DNA of 64,000 bases from Sphingopyxis sp. (GTDB taxonomy: Bacteria > Pseudomonadota > Alphaproteobacteria > Sphingomonadales > Sphingomonadaceae), in the NCBI RefSeq assembly GCF_016463645.1, contig NZ_JAEMQX010000006.1, positions 25,951-89,950 on the forward strand. The letters run 5' to 3'. Shown piece after piece: positions 18,391 through 26,361 of this stretch; the stretch's first letter is position 1; every line of letters starts with the position of its first letter. Under the pieces are notes generated by a model that saw nothing but the letters and a program-made list of their open reading frames with translations, was not told where the DNA came from and did not search any database. The translations under genes were made by a program, and so were the position numbers.

Positions 18391-18461
18391 TGCCGGACAC
18401 CTGACCCTGCCGTCCGGCATCGACCCGCCGCCGGGACACCGCCCTCCGGTGTCCCGGCGGC
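18391..18461 (+). terminator. Two successive stem-loops between the AhpD-like and GST genes
   Basis: The first stem pairs TGCCGGAC (18391-18398) with GTCCGGCA (18412-18419). The second is very strong: 15-bp perfect arms at 18427-18441 and 18447-18461 around a 5-base loop (CCCTC). There is no T-run, so this is not a textbook rho-independent terminator. The second stem ends 9 bases before the GST ribosome site, so it could instead attenuate or process the transcript. Confidence 0.5.
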
Positions 18462-18481
18462 CCCCAGTCAGGAGATGATCG

Positions 18482-19066
18482 ATGAAGCTCTATTATTGTC
18501 CCTGGGCCTGCAGCCTTGCCGCCCATATCGTGCTGCACGAGGTCGGCGTCCCGTTCGGGAATGAGAGCGTCGACATCCGCACCAAGGTCACGGCGGACGG
18601 CACCGATTTCAACAAGGTCACGCCCAAGGGCTATGTCCCCGCGCTCCAGCTCGACAATGGCGAGATCGTCACCGAGAATATCGCCGTGCTCGACTATCTC
18701 GCGGGCGTCTATCCGCAGTTCGGGGTCGATGGCGCGCTTGGCCGGACCCGGCTGGTCGAGGCGCTCGCCTATATCTCGACCGAACTCCACAAGAGCTTCA
18801 AGCCCTTCTGGCATAATGGTACCGACGAGCAGAAGGCGGCCGCGAGCGCCTATATCACCGCGCGGATGCGCTATCTCGGAGACACGATCAAGGGCGACTA
18901 TCTTTTCGGTGACCAGCCGACCGTCGCCGACTTCTATCTGTTCGTGAACACGCGCTGGGCCGAACGTTTCGGCGTTGAAATCCCGCCCGCGATCGCCGCG
19001 ATCCACGAACGGCTGAACGCGCGTCCGGCGGTGCAGGCGACGCTGAAGGCCGAAGGTCTCGCCTGA
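18482..19066 (+). CDS. Glutathione S-transferase
   Basis: This is a 194-residue cytosolic GST. The thioredoxin-like N-terminal half has YYCPWACSLAAHIVLHEVG, the cis-proline motif GYVPALQL and the glutathione contact ENIAVLDYLA; the helical half has the N-capping box GDQPTVADFYLF. Cys10, four residues after Cys6, fits the bacterial beta-class-like active site. AGGAG lies 7 bases before the ATG. It conjugates or reduces electrophiles with glutathione and belongs with the AhpD-like, hydrolase-OsmC and reductase genes around it. Confidence 0.92.
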   Translation: MKLYYCPWACSLAAHIVLHEVGVPFGNESVDIRTKVTADGTDFNKVTPKGYVPALQLDNGEIVTENIAVLDYLAGVYPQFGVDGALGRTRLVEALAYISTELHKSFKPFWHNGTDEQKAAASAYITARMRYLGDTIKGDYLFGDQPTVADFYLFVNTRWAERFGVEIPPAIAAIHERLNARPAVQATLKAEGLA

Positions 19067-19147
19067 CGGCGGCGCTTCGCTTCCTCTCGTCCTCTGGTAT
19101 TTTGTGCTACCGATCACCGATCAGACTGGCAACGACCGGAGATTGTG

Positions 19148-20350
19148 ATGCCGACGCGTCCGTTCGACTTTCCCAACGCCAACGGCGATCTCCTGTCGGG
19201 GCGCCTCGAATTGCCCGTCGGATCGACGAAGGCGTGGGCACTCTTCGCGCATTGCTTCACTTGCGGAAAGGATAACAAGGCCGCGGTACGGATTTCGCGC
19301 CGCCTCGCCGGTGCGGGCATCGGCGTGCTGCGGTTCGATTTTACCGGCCTTGGCGCTAGCGAGGGCGATTTCGGGTCGTCGGGTTTCAGTCACAATGTGA
19401 AGGATCTGGTGGCCGCTGCCGATGCGATGACCGCCGCGGGCATGCCGCCGATGCTGCTCGTCGGGCACAGTCTGGGTGGCGCGGCCGTCCTCGCCGCGGC
19501 CGGGTCGCTGCCCGGCATCCACGCGGTCGCGACCATCGCCGCGCCTTTCGACGTCGAACATGTTCTGACCCAGTTCGATCCCGAAGCGCTGGCGAAGGTC
19601 GAAACCGAGGGGCGCGGGATGGTGTCGATCGGTAGCCGTCCCTTCCTCGTAGGCCGCGAGCTTGTCGTCAACCTCCGCGAGCAGGATCAGGGTGCGCGCG
19701 TCGCTGGTCTGAAACGCCCGCTGCTGTTGCTCCATTCGCCGATCGATCAGGTGGTCGGCATCGAGAATGTGACGAGCCTCTATCTTGCGGCCAGGCATCC
19801 CAAGAGCTTCGTGTCGCTCGACGGCGCTGACCATCTGCTGAGCAATGCGCGCGACGCGGACTTCGCGGCCGACATGATTTCGGCCTGGGCCGGTCGCTAT
19901 TTGCCCGCGATGCCGCCGACGGCGGAAAGCCGCTTCGATGCCGAGGCGGAAGAGACACGGCTCGGCAAGTTCCAGCTGGCGATGCGCGCGGGCAAAGCCG
20001 CCTTTATCGCCGACGAACCCGAAAGCGTCGGTGGCCTGGGGTCGGGACCGACCCCCTTCAACCTCCTTTCGTCCGCGCTCGCCGCGTGCACGACGATGAC
20101 GCTGCGTCTCTATGCCGACCGCAAGGGCTGGCCCGTCGATCGCATCCGTACCGGCGTGACGCACCGGAAGGAGAAGGATCAGGAAAAACCGGACATTTTC
20201 AGCCGCCGCGTCGAGATCGAGGGCGATCTGGATGAGGCGCAGCACGCCGAACTGATCGGCGTTGCGGATCGTTGCCCGGTGCATCGTACGCTCGAAACCG
20301 GCTCACGCTTCGAGCCCACCGAGGCCGGGTGGACGACGGGAGAAGAATAA
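19148..20350 (+). CDS. Alpha/beta hydrolase-OsmC fusion protein
   Basis: This 400-residue protein joins two domains. Residues 1-250 are an alpha/beta hydrolase with the nucleophile motif GHSLGG, FDFTGLGASEG and a late DGADHLL histidine. Residues 270-400 are an OsmC-like domain with GLGSGPTPFNLLSSALAACT and RCPVHRTLE, which carry the two cysteines that reduce organic hydroperoxides. This fusion is known in proteobacteria. The ATG at 19148 is preferred to the GTG at 19145 because GGAG is then 6 bases away. It probably handles peroxidised or esterified substrates; the true substrate is unknown. Confidence 0.88.
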   Translation: MPTRPFDFPNANGDLLSGRLELPVGSTKAWALFAHCFTCGKDNKAAVRISRRLAGAGIGVLRFDFTGLGASEGDFGSSGFSHNVKDLVAAADAMTAAGMPPMLLVGHSLGGAAVLAAAGSLPGIHAVATIAAPFDVEHVLTQFDPEALAKVETEGRGMVSIGSRPFLVGRELVVNLREQDQGARVAGLKRPLLLLHSPIDQVVGIENVTSLYLAARHPKSFVSLDGADHLLSNARDADFAADMISAWAGRYLPAMPPTAESRFDAEAEETRLGKFQLAMRAGKAAFIADEPESVGGLGSGPTPFNLLSSALAACTTMTLRLYADRKGWPVDRIRTGVTHRKEKDQEKPDIFSRRVEIEGDLDEAQHAELIGVADRCPVHRTLETGSRFEPTEAGWTTGEE

Positions 20351-20448
20351 CTCCGCTTAGTGCAGGGCGATTGTCGCTTCTCGGTCCTGCCGCTCCTTTT
20401 CGGGGCGGGATAGGACAGGTCAACAGTCGAATTGCAGAGAGGAGCGCC

Positions 20449-21198
20449 ATGAAGATCACCGTCATCGGGGGCACCGGACTCATCGGGCGCCGGCTCGCCG
20501 CGCATCTGCGCGATGCGGGGCACGAGGTCTTCGCGGCGGCGCGCTCGACCGGTGTGAACACGATCAGCGGCGAAGGGCTGGCGGCGGCGCTGGAGGGGGT
20601 GGAGGTGGTCGTCGATGCCTCCAATTCGGGCTATGGCGATGCTGCCGATATGCAACGCTTCTTCGCCATGTCGACCGCAAATCTCCTTACTGCGGCGCGT
20701 GCGGCGTCGGTCGGTCATTTCATTGCCCTGTCGGCGGTCGGCGCCGATACGCTGAAGGACGGCTATTTCCGGGCCAAGCGCGGCCAGGAAGAACGGATAT
20801 GCGATGCGGGTATACCCTTCACCATCGTCCGCTCGACCCCCTTTTTCGAGTTCATCTACAAGATCGTCGATGCCGGCGGCGATGGCGACCGGATGCGGCT
20901 GGCACCCGTCACCATGCAGCCGATCGCGGCGGACGATGTGGTCAAGACGCTGGCCGGTTTCGTGACCCGCGAACCGGCGAACGACATCGTCGAGATTGCC
21001 GGACCCGATATATTCGGACTTGCGGACCTCGCGCTCGAAATCCTGACCGCGAACGAGGATCCGCGCTGGATATCGGTCGATCCCGACGCGCACTATTTCG
21101 GGGCGAGTTTCGACGGCGAGCCGCTTACCTGTAGCCGTCCGCAAGCCGCACCGACGCGGTTCGAGGACTGGCTGCGTGACTGGATCGCGTTCGCCTGA
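20449..21198 (+). CDS. NmrA/atypical SDR-like NAD(P)-binding protein (paralogue)
   Basis: This 249-residue paralogue of the protein at 16680-17438 has the same TVIGGTGLIGRRL dinucleotide motif, TGVNTISGEGLA, and the PIAADDV/VEIAGPD blocks. It lacks a classical SDR Tyr-Lys pair. GAGAGGAG lies just before the ATG. The two copies flank the GST and peroxide genes, suggesting a local duplication followed by divergence of substrate or sensing role. The C-terminal end lies 4 bases from the convergent DUF1810 gene. Confidence 0.8.
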   Translation: MKITVIGGTGLIGRRLAAHLRDAGHEVFAAARSTGVNTISGEGLAAALEGVEVVVDASNSGYGDAADMQRFFAMSTANLLTAARAASVGHFIALSAVGADTLKDGYFRAKRGQEERICDAGIPFTIVRSTPFFEFIYKIVDAGGDGDRMRLAPVTMQPIAADDVVKTLAGFVTREPANDIVEIAGPDIFGLADLALEILTANEDPRWISVDPDAHYFGASFDGEPLTCSRPQAAPTRFEDWLRDWIAFA

Positions 21199-21202
21199 CC
21201 GA

Positions 21203-21625
21203 TCAGCCGACGCGGTTGATTCGCACAATCGTGTTCTCGTCGACCATATTGTCGAACCAGGTGATCAGGACCGAACGCAGCAGCACCTCGTTCGATGCCT
21301 CCGCGAACAGCGTGAGGGATGCGTGGAGTTTGGCCGCATCGACATCGCCGAACATCTCGCGCGCGGTCGTCCGGACGAGGCGGAAGAGCGTTTCCACGCA
21401 TTCGCGGTACCGGTTTCCGAGAAGCGGAAAATCCAGATAGGCGCGGGCCTCGTCCAGCGAGGACAGGGCGTAGATGCTGCCATCGCCTGCATCCGCTCCC
21501 AGACGCGGAAAGATGAAATCCATATAGGGCGTGCACATCGCGCCGCGGCGGAGGATGTCGATCGCGTCGTCATAGGCATCGGCCTGCGCGGCGATGAAAC
21601 GCTCGAGATTATATTCGTCAACCAT
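21203..21625 (-). CDS. DUF1810 family protein
   Basis: The protein has 140 residues. LERFIAAQADAYDDAIDILRRG near the start, the Ile-Phe-Pro-x-Leu block after it, and ARAYLDFPLLGNRYRECV are typical of DUF1810. The biochemical role of the family is not known to me. An ATG at 21625 is chosen; a TTG at 21637 would overlap the upstream stop (TTGA) and cannot be excluded, since neither has a good ribosome site. It follows the GNAT gene on the same strand and is probably co-transcribed with it. Confidence 0.8.
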   Translation of the reverse strand: MVDEYNLERFIAAQADAYDDAIDILRRGAMCTPYMDFIFPRLGADAGDGSIYALSSLDEARAYLDFPLLGNRYRECVETLFRLVRTTAREMFGDVDAAKLHASLTLFAEASNEVLLRSVLITWFDNMVDENTIVRINRVG

Positions 21626-21633
21626 GGCGGCGA

Positions 21634-21918
21634 TCAACCGGCGACGACGTCGGAAAATTCGGGATGCCGACCGAAAAAATTGACCATGAACTGGCAGCGC
21701 AGCACGGCCTTGCGTCCCGCCTGCCGCATCAGATGGACGGCGCCTTCGGCGAGCTGCGAGGCGATGCCCATGCCCCAGAATTCGGACGGTACCTCTGTGT
21801 GGATCAATACCAGCCGGCCTTCGTCATCGATCCTGTAAAAGGCCGACGCGGTCGAGCCATCGGGCAGATCGAGCTCGAAACAGCGCTTTTCGACATTGTC
21901 GACGACTTCGGCGTCCAT
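21634..21918 (-). CDS. Small GNAT-family N-acetyltransferase (YjdJ-like)
   Basis: This 94-residue protein matches the short COG2388-type GNAT proteins. It has a beta-hairpin with ASAFYRIDDEGRLVLIHTEVP, the acetyl-CoA loop WGMGIASQLAEGAVHLMRQAG and the closing CQFMVNFFGRHPEF, whose end normally reads (Y/F)xxxHPEY. Substrates of these mini-GNATs are mostly unknown. It leads a two-gene unit with DUF1810, downstream of the azoreductase on the same strand after a 95-bp gap that contains a stem-loop. Confidence 0.82.
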   Translation of the reverse strand: MDAEVVDNVEKRCFELDLPDGSTASAFYRIDDEGRLVLIHTEVPSEFWGMGIASQLAEGAVHLMRQAGRKAVLRCQFMVNFFGRHPEFSDVVAG

Positions 21919-21991
21919 GGCAGCTTGCCCTTGCTTGAGGAAGACATGGACAGCCTAGGCCTGCCGCAGCACCGCGACAGACCCAAGGGCT

Positions 21992-22014
21992 GGCGATATG
22001 ATTGTACTATCGCC
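21992..22014 (-). terminator. Stem-loop at the 3' end of azoR
   Basis: GGCGATA (21992-21998) and TATCGCC (22008-22014) form a 7-bp stem with a 9-base loop that overlaps the last base of azoR. No T-run follows on the minus strand. It may be a weak terminator or an operator for the GNAT-DUF1810 pair. Confidence 0.35.
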
Positions 22015-22676
22015 TATCCCGTCTGCGACAAGATGGCGGCGGATCCGGTACAGCCCCAATATTTGGCGAGGGCTGCAAGCTCTTCCCTGGCACGCCGCAT
22101 GGCAGCCGCCCGTTCGACCTCATGCGCGAATTGCAGTGGTTGCGCATCGACGAAGGCCGGGTCGGCCACTCCGATGAAGCCGAACGCAGCGCGCAGGGCG
22201 GGCGTCAGCGCGTCCATCGCCGAAAACGGCGTTCCGGCCCTGAGGTCGACGCCGCGCGTGGTGATGAAAAGCACCCTCTTGTCACCGAGCCTGCCGACAT
22301 ATCGCCCGTCATCGGTCGCGACATAGGTGAGTCCGCCGCGAACGATAGTATCGACGAACAGCTTGAAGGCCGCCGGCATCGTCCAGTTATGCATGGGCAT
22401 GGCAAACAGCAGCGCGTCGGCACCCAGCAGCCGCGCGCACAGCGCGTCGGACACTGCGAGAGTCTCCCGCATTTCGCGGGTGCGATCGTCGGTAGGCGTA
22501 TAGGTTGCGCTGGCGAACAGTCCGGTAATCGGCGGCAGCGCTTCGGCTGCAAGATCGAGATAGTCGACCGACAGCGACGGATCATGCGTGCGTAGCTGGT
22601 CGACGAAAAAGCGCGACAAGGCGCGCGAGCCGGAGTGGGCGCTCTTGGGGCTGGAATCGACGTGCAACAGTTTCAT
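22014..22676 (-). CDS. azoR: FMN-dependent NADH:quinone/azo reductase (AzoR)
   Basis: The 220-residue flavodoxin-fold enzyme begins KLLHVDSSPKSAHSGSRALS, the FMN-phosphate loop of AzoR, and has the flavin-ring motif AMPMHNWTMPAAFKLFVDTI and the ITTRGVD segment. It reduces azo compounds and quinones by two electrons using NADH, protecting against thiol stress. The ATG at 22676 follows a GGGAAGA. It lies 11 bases after the MocR gene on the same strand, so the regulator and the enzyme probably form one operon. Confidence 0.92.
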   Translation of the reverse strand: MKLLHVDSSPKSAHSGSRALSRFFVDQLRTHDPSLSVDYLDLAAEALPPITGLFASATYTPTDDRTREMRETLAVSDALCARLLGADALLFAMPMHNWTMPAAFKLFVDTIVRGGLTYVATDDGRYVGRLGDKRVLFITTRGVDLRAGTPFSAMDALTPALRAAFGFIGVADPAFVDAQPLQFAHEVERAAAMRRAREELAALAKYWGCTGSAAILSQTG

Positions 22677-22687
22677 CCGGGTCTTCC

Positions 22688-24139
22688 CTAGGCTGCCTGC
22701 GCCGGCAGCGGGCGGACCGCACCCTCGTCGATCAGCGCGGCCAGCGCATCGCAGGCCTTGTCGAGTATCGGCGCACGCAAATTCGTGACGCACAGCACCA
22801 GACCGGGTTGCGCATCCTCGGGCTTGGCGTACCAGATCGAGAGCGGCGCCGGTGCGATGCCGAGTTCGGGCGCCCGGCGCACCAGCGCGATATCGTCATA
22901 TCCGCGCGGCAGGTGTGCGATCACGGCGAGCCCCGCGAAGGCATCGACCGCGATCCTGCGATCGAGCCGCGCGTGCAGCGCATCGCGGCGTTCGCGGTAA
23001 AGGCTCTTCATGTGGCGCAGGTGCCGCAGGAAATGGCCGTCGGCGAGGAAGCCTGTCAGTGCGAGCTGCGTGGTCACATTCGGCGCGGGATTGAGATAGC
23101 CCGCGACCTCGCCGAAGCGCGCGGCGATCTCGACCGGCGCAACGACGAAGCCGAGGCCGAGCGAGGGGCTGATCGTCTTGCCGAAGGTGCCGATATGGAT
23201 CACGCGGCCCGCAGGATCCTGCGCAGCCAAGGCCGGTGCGGCGCGGCCACCCAGCTGCAATTCGCTGAGATAGTCATCCTCGACGATCCACGCGCCTTCG
23301 CGTTTCGCCCAAGCGAGCAGCGCCGCGCGGCGTTCGGCCGAAAGGGTGACGCCGGTCGGCGCCTGCTGGCCGGGTGTGACGATGGCGAGCGCGGCATCGG
23401 GCGCGGCGCGCACGCCCATGTCGACGCGTATGCCCTTGGCGTCCACGGGAACCGGCACCGCCTTCACGCCGCCGATCGCCAATCCCATACGGTTGACGGG
23501 GTAACAGGGATCCTCGACCCATGCGGTGCGGCCCTGCACGCCGAGGGCCAGCAGCGTGAGACACAGTCCGTTCTTGTACCCGCTCGTCAGGATGATCTGA
23601 TCGGGATGGCAGCAGATGCCGCGGGTGATAGCGAGCTGCGCGGCGATCTGCCCGCGCAATTCGGGCTCGCCGCGCGGATCGGGCGGACCGACGGGGGCCA
23701 TCGCATTGGCGCGCACGGCGCGGGTGCGAAGCCGCGCCCACAGCTTGGCGGGGAAGGCGTCCTGCGCCGGAACGCCCATCTGGAAGGGCAGTGGGCGAAG
23801 CGAAAAACCGCGCTCCATATCCTGCAGCGGTCGCGGGATATCGACCTGCTGCGCTTCGACCGGGCGGGGGGCGCGACGTTCGGCGACCCGGGTTCCCGCA
23901 GCGCCGGCCGAAAAGACAAGGAACTCGTCGGCCAGCGCCTCATATGCGGCCTTCACGGTTCCGCGCGCCACGCCGAGCTGCGCCGCTAGGTCGAGCCACG
24001 ATGGCAATCGCGTGCCCGGCCGGAGCCGGCCCTCGACGATCGCCGCGCGCAGCGTCGCGGTGATCTGGGCGGTAATCGGTGTCGCATGCGAACGATCGAT
24101 CGCAAAGGTGACACATCCGGGGTCCCATGGTGCAGTCAT
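22688..24139 (-). CDS. MocR-type (GntR HTH plus aminotransferase-fold) regulator
   Basis: This 483-residue protein has a GntR winged helix (1-75; PITAQITATLRAAIVEGRLRPGTRLPS) and a PLP-dependent type-I aminotransferase fold (about 110-470). The PLP lysine is expected in GTFGKTISPSLG, and the aspartate in VEDDYL. MocR proteins sense PLP or amino compounds and act on nearby genes. It is read together with azoR. ATGGTACTGT lies just upstream (24151-24160), a motif that recurs at 16571-16580. Confidence 0.9.
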   Translation of the reverse strand: MTAPWDPGCVTFAIDRSHATPITAQITATLRAAIVEGRLRPGTRLPSWLDLAAQLGVARGTVKAAYEALADEFLVFSAGAAGTRVAERRAPRPVEAQQVDIPRPLQDMERGFSLRPLPFQMGVPAQDAFPAKLWARLRTRAVRANAMAPVGPPDPRGEPELRGQIAAQLAITRGICCHPDQIILTSGYKNGLCLTLLALGVQGRTAWVEDPCYPVNRMGLAIGGVKAVPVPVDAKGIRVDMGVRAAPDAALAIVTPGQQAPTGVTLSAERRAALLAWAKREGAWIVEDDYLSELQLGGRAAPALAAQDPAGRVIHIGTFGKTISPSLGLGFVVAPVEIAARFGEVAGYLNPAPNVTTQLALTGFLADGHFLRHLRHMKSLYRERRDALHARLDRRIAVDAFAGLAVIAHLPRGYDDIALVRRAPELGIAPAPLSIWYAKPEDAQPGLVLCVTNLRAPILDKACDALAALIDEGAVRPLPAQAA

Positions 24140-24150
24140 CTCGTCACCTC

Positions 24151-24160
24151 ATGGTACTGT
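24151..24160. promoter_or_regulatory. ATGGTACTGT motif upstream of the MocR gene
   Basis: This motif lies 11 bp before the MocR start. It matches ATGGTACAGT (16572-16580 region) in 9 of 10 bases, and a partial copy TGGTACAG is at 24309-24316 upstream of the ferritin-like gene. MocR regulators often bind short repeated sites of this kind. Assignment is by inference only. Confidence 0.35.
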
Positions 24161-24412
24161 AAAAGCATTTCCGATGACGCCGAGGCTATGCCGCACGCGC
24201 CGCTTCTGTCGAGACGGGGGCGACCTATGCCAAGGTTCAGGATGCTTTGCCTCGTCGGGTAGGTCGGGCGCCCTCCACCGCGGCGCCCCGGCTGGTGGAC
24301 CGGCGATTTGGTACAGGCGGCTTGTCAGCTCTCGCGCCTGACCCCTGACAGCAGGCGCCCTTATCCTGAGCAGACTGTCGGGCCGTCCATGGCCCATGAG
24401 GAGGGTTTGAAC

Positions 24413-26356
24413 ATGGACGGCCAGACTGCCGTAAGCCGCGAGAAGATTCTGCACGCACTGTACGAAGCGGCCGAACTCGAACAAAATCTGATGTGCGCCT
24501 ATCTGTACGCCGCCTTCAGCCTGAAGGACGGCGAAGCCGAAGGGCTGGGTGCGGCCGAAGCAGAAGCTGTCGCGCGCTGGCGCCGTACAATCCTCGACGT
24601 CGCGATCGGCGAGATGAGCCATCTCGTCGCGGTATGGAACATCACTGCGGCGCTCGGCGGCGCCCCGCGCTTCGGACGCGCCAATTTTCCACTCGATCCG
24701 GGCTACCTGCCGGCTAACATCAACGTGAAGCTCGCGCCCTTCGGCCCGGACGTTATCCAGCATTTCATCTATCTCGAACGTCCGGAGGATTCGGGCGAGC
24801 CCGACGGTGCGGCGTTTCTGGTCACGAACGGCGCAACCCGCACGGTCGTTTCGCCGCAGCTCACGCCGGCGAGCGGCGACTATGCCACGATCGGAATCTT
24901 CTATCAGCGGATCGAAGCGGAACTGCGCGCACTTGTCGACGCGATCGGCGAGGTGGCGGTGTTTTGCGGCGATCCGGCGCTGCAATTGTCGAGCGCCGAG
25001 GTGGATTTCGAGGGCGCCAGGCCCGTCGCGGACCTGGATAGCGCGCTCGCGGCGCTTGCCGAGATCATCGAAGAGGGCGAGGGTGCGCCGAAGCACCGCG
25101 ACGGATCGCATTTCCAGCGTTTCGTAACGATACGTTCGGAACTGGAGGGGCTTGGCTCGGCCAATCCCGATTTCATTCCGGCGCATCCCGCCGCGACCAA
25201 TCCCGTTCTGCGCAAGCCCCCGCGACCCGAAGGTCACGTCTGGATAGGGCATGTCGATGCGGTTGCGACGGTCGATCTTGCGAATGCCATCTATGCGCTG
25301 GCGCTGCGATTGCTGGCCGGCGCCTATGCCGTGCCCCGACCGGATCCCGACAAGAGCCTCTATGTCGGCTGCGCGATCGGGCTCATGCACGCCTTGACGG
25401 CGGTCGCCGAACGGGCGGCGCGCCTGCCCGCCGGACTTTCGAATCCGGGGTGCAATGCCGGGATATCCTTCACTGCGCTGCGCGACGCCGCGGCGCTCCC
25501 GCCGGGAGAAAGCGCCCGGCATGTCTATGTGGAACGCGCGGAAGAACTGGCGGCGGTCGCCCGGGATATGGATGCCTCCGATCCCCGCTGTGCCCGCGCT
25601 GCCCGGATTCTGGAAAAGCAGGTCGCGCGGTTGCGCGATGCGCCGATCGGTCCGGCCGCCCCGGTGGCCGCGTCCGCCGTCGTTGTGCAACCGTCCGCGG
25701 GCCTGCCGCAGACGACAACCGTCGACGGCGTCGACCGCATCGAGGGCAGGGACATCATCGTGATGTTCGACGGCAAACGCTGTATCCACGCGCGGTTCTG
25801 CGTGACGCAGGATCCCGCCACCTTCCTTGCCGATGTCGACGGCCCGTGGATCATCCCCGACGCGACCGGGATCGATTATCTTTGCGGGACGATCCGCCAA
25901 TGCCCTTCCGGCGCGCTGACCTATCAACGCCGTGATGGAGAGCCCGAGCCGGTGCCGCCGGTCAATCTGATCACGCTGCGCGAAAACGGTCCCTATGCGG
26001 TCCGTGCCGATCTGTCGCTCGATGGTAAAAAGGCCGGTTTCCGTGCGACGCTCTGTCGCTGCGGCGCATCGAGACGAAAGCCCTTCTGCGACAAATCGCA
26101 CAAATATATCGGTTTCGAAGCAACGGGCGAACCCGAGAGCCGCAAGACAGCGAGGCTGGCCGTGCGCGATGGCCCTCTTGCCGTCGAACCAGAACTCGAC
26201 GGGCCGCTTGAGGTCCGCGGGAACCTGGAAATCCTCAGCGGAACGGGCCGGACGATCGCCTGCGCGGAGACCGCGCGTCTTTGCCGCTGCGGCGCGTCGA
26301 AGACCAAGCCTTTCTGCGATAATTCGCATCGCAGGATCGGTTTCCGTAGCGCATGA
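24413..26356 (+). CDS. Ferritin-like / 4Fe-4S / double CDGSH iron-sulfur protein
   Basis: The 647-residue protein combines modules. Residues 1-240 are ferritin-like (EAAELEQNLMCAYLY and EMSHLVAVWN give the diiron-type Glu/His pattern), and 270-430 is a second helical part. A divergent mono-cluster 4Fe-4S domain follows (Cys457 in RCIHARFC; later CGTIRQCPSGAL). Two CDGSH-type 2Fe-2S motifs end the protein, at Cys548-x-Cys550...CDKSH and Cys624-x-Cys626...CDNSH. GAGGAGGG at 24398-24405 fixes the ATG at 24413. No signal peptide is present, so it is probably cytoplasmic. It may store, sense or transfer iron or electrons; the reaction is unknown. Confidence 0.85.
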   Translation: MDGQTAVSREKILHALYEAAELEQNLMCAYLYAAFSLKDGEAEGLGAAEAEAVARWRRTILDVAIGEMSHLVAVWNITAALGGAPRFGRANFPLDPGYLPANINVKLAPFGPDVIQHFIYLERPEDSGEPDGAAFLVTNGATRTVVSPQLTPASGDYATIGIFYQRIEAELRALVDAIGEVAVFCGDPALQLSSAEVDFEGARPVADLDSALAALAEIIEEGEGAPKHRDGSHFQRFVTIRSELEGLGSANPDFIPAHPAATNPVLRKPPRPEGHVWIGHVDAVATVDLANAIYALALRLLAGAYAVPRPDPDKSLYVGCAIGLMHALTAVAERAARLPAGLSNPGCNAGISFTALRDAAALPPGESARHVYVERAEELAAVARDMDASDPRCARAARILEKQVARLRDAPIGPAAPVAASAVVVQPSAGLPQTTTVDGVDRIEGRDIIVMFDGKRCIHARFCVTQDPATFLADVDGPWIIPDATGIDYLCGTIRQCPSGALTYQRRDGEPEPVPPVNLITLRENGPYAVRADLSLDGKKAGFRATLCRCGASRRKPFCDKSHKYIGFEATGEPESRKTARLAVRDGPLAVEPELDGPLEVRGNLEILSGTGRTIACAETARLCRCGASKTKPFCDNSHRRIGFRSA

Positions 26357-26361
26357 CCGCG

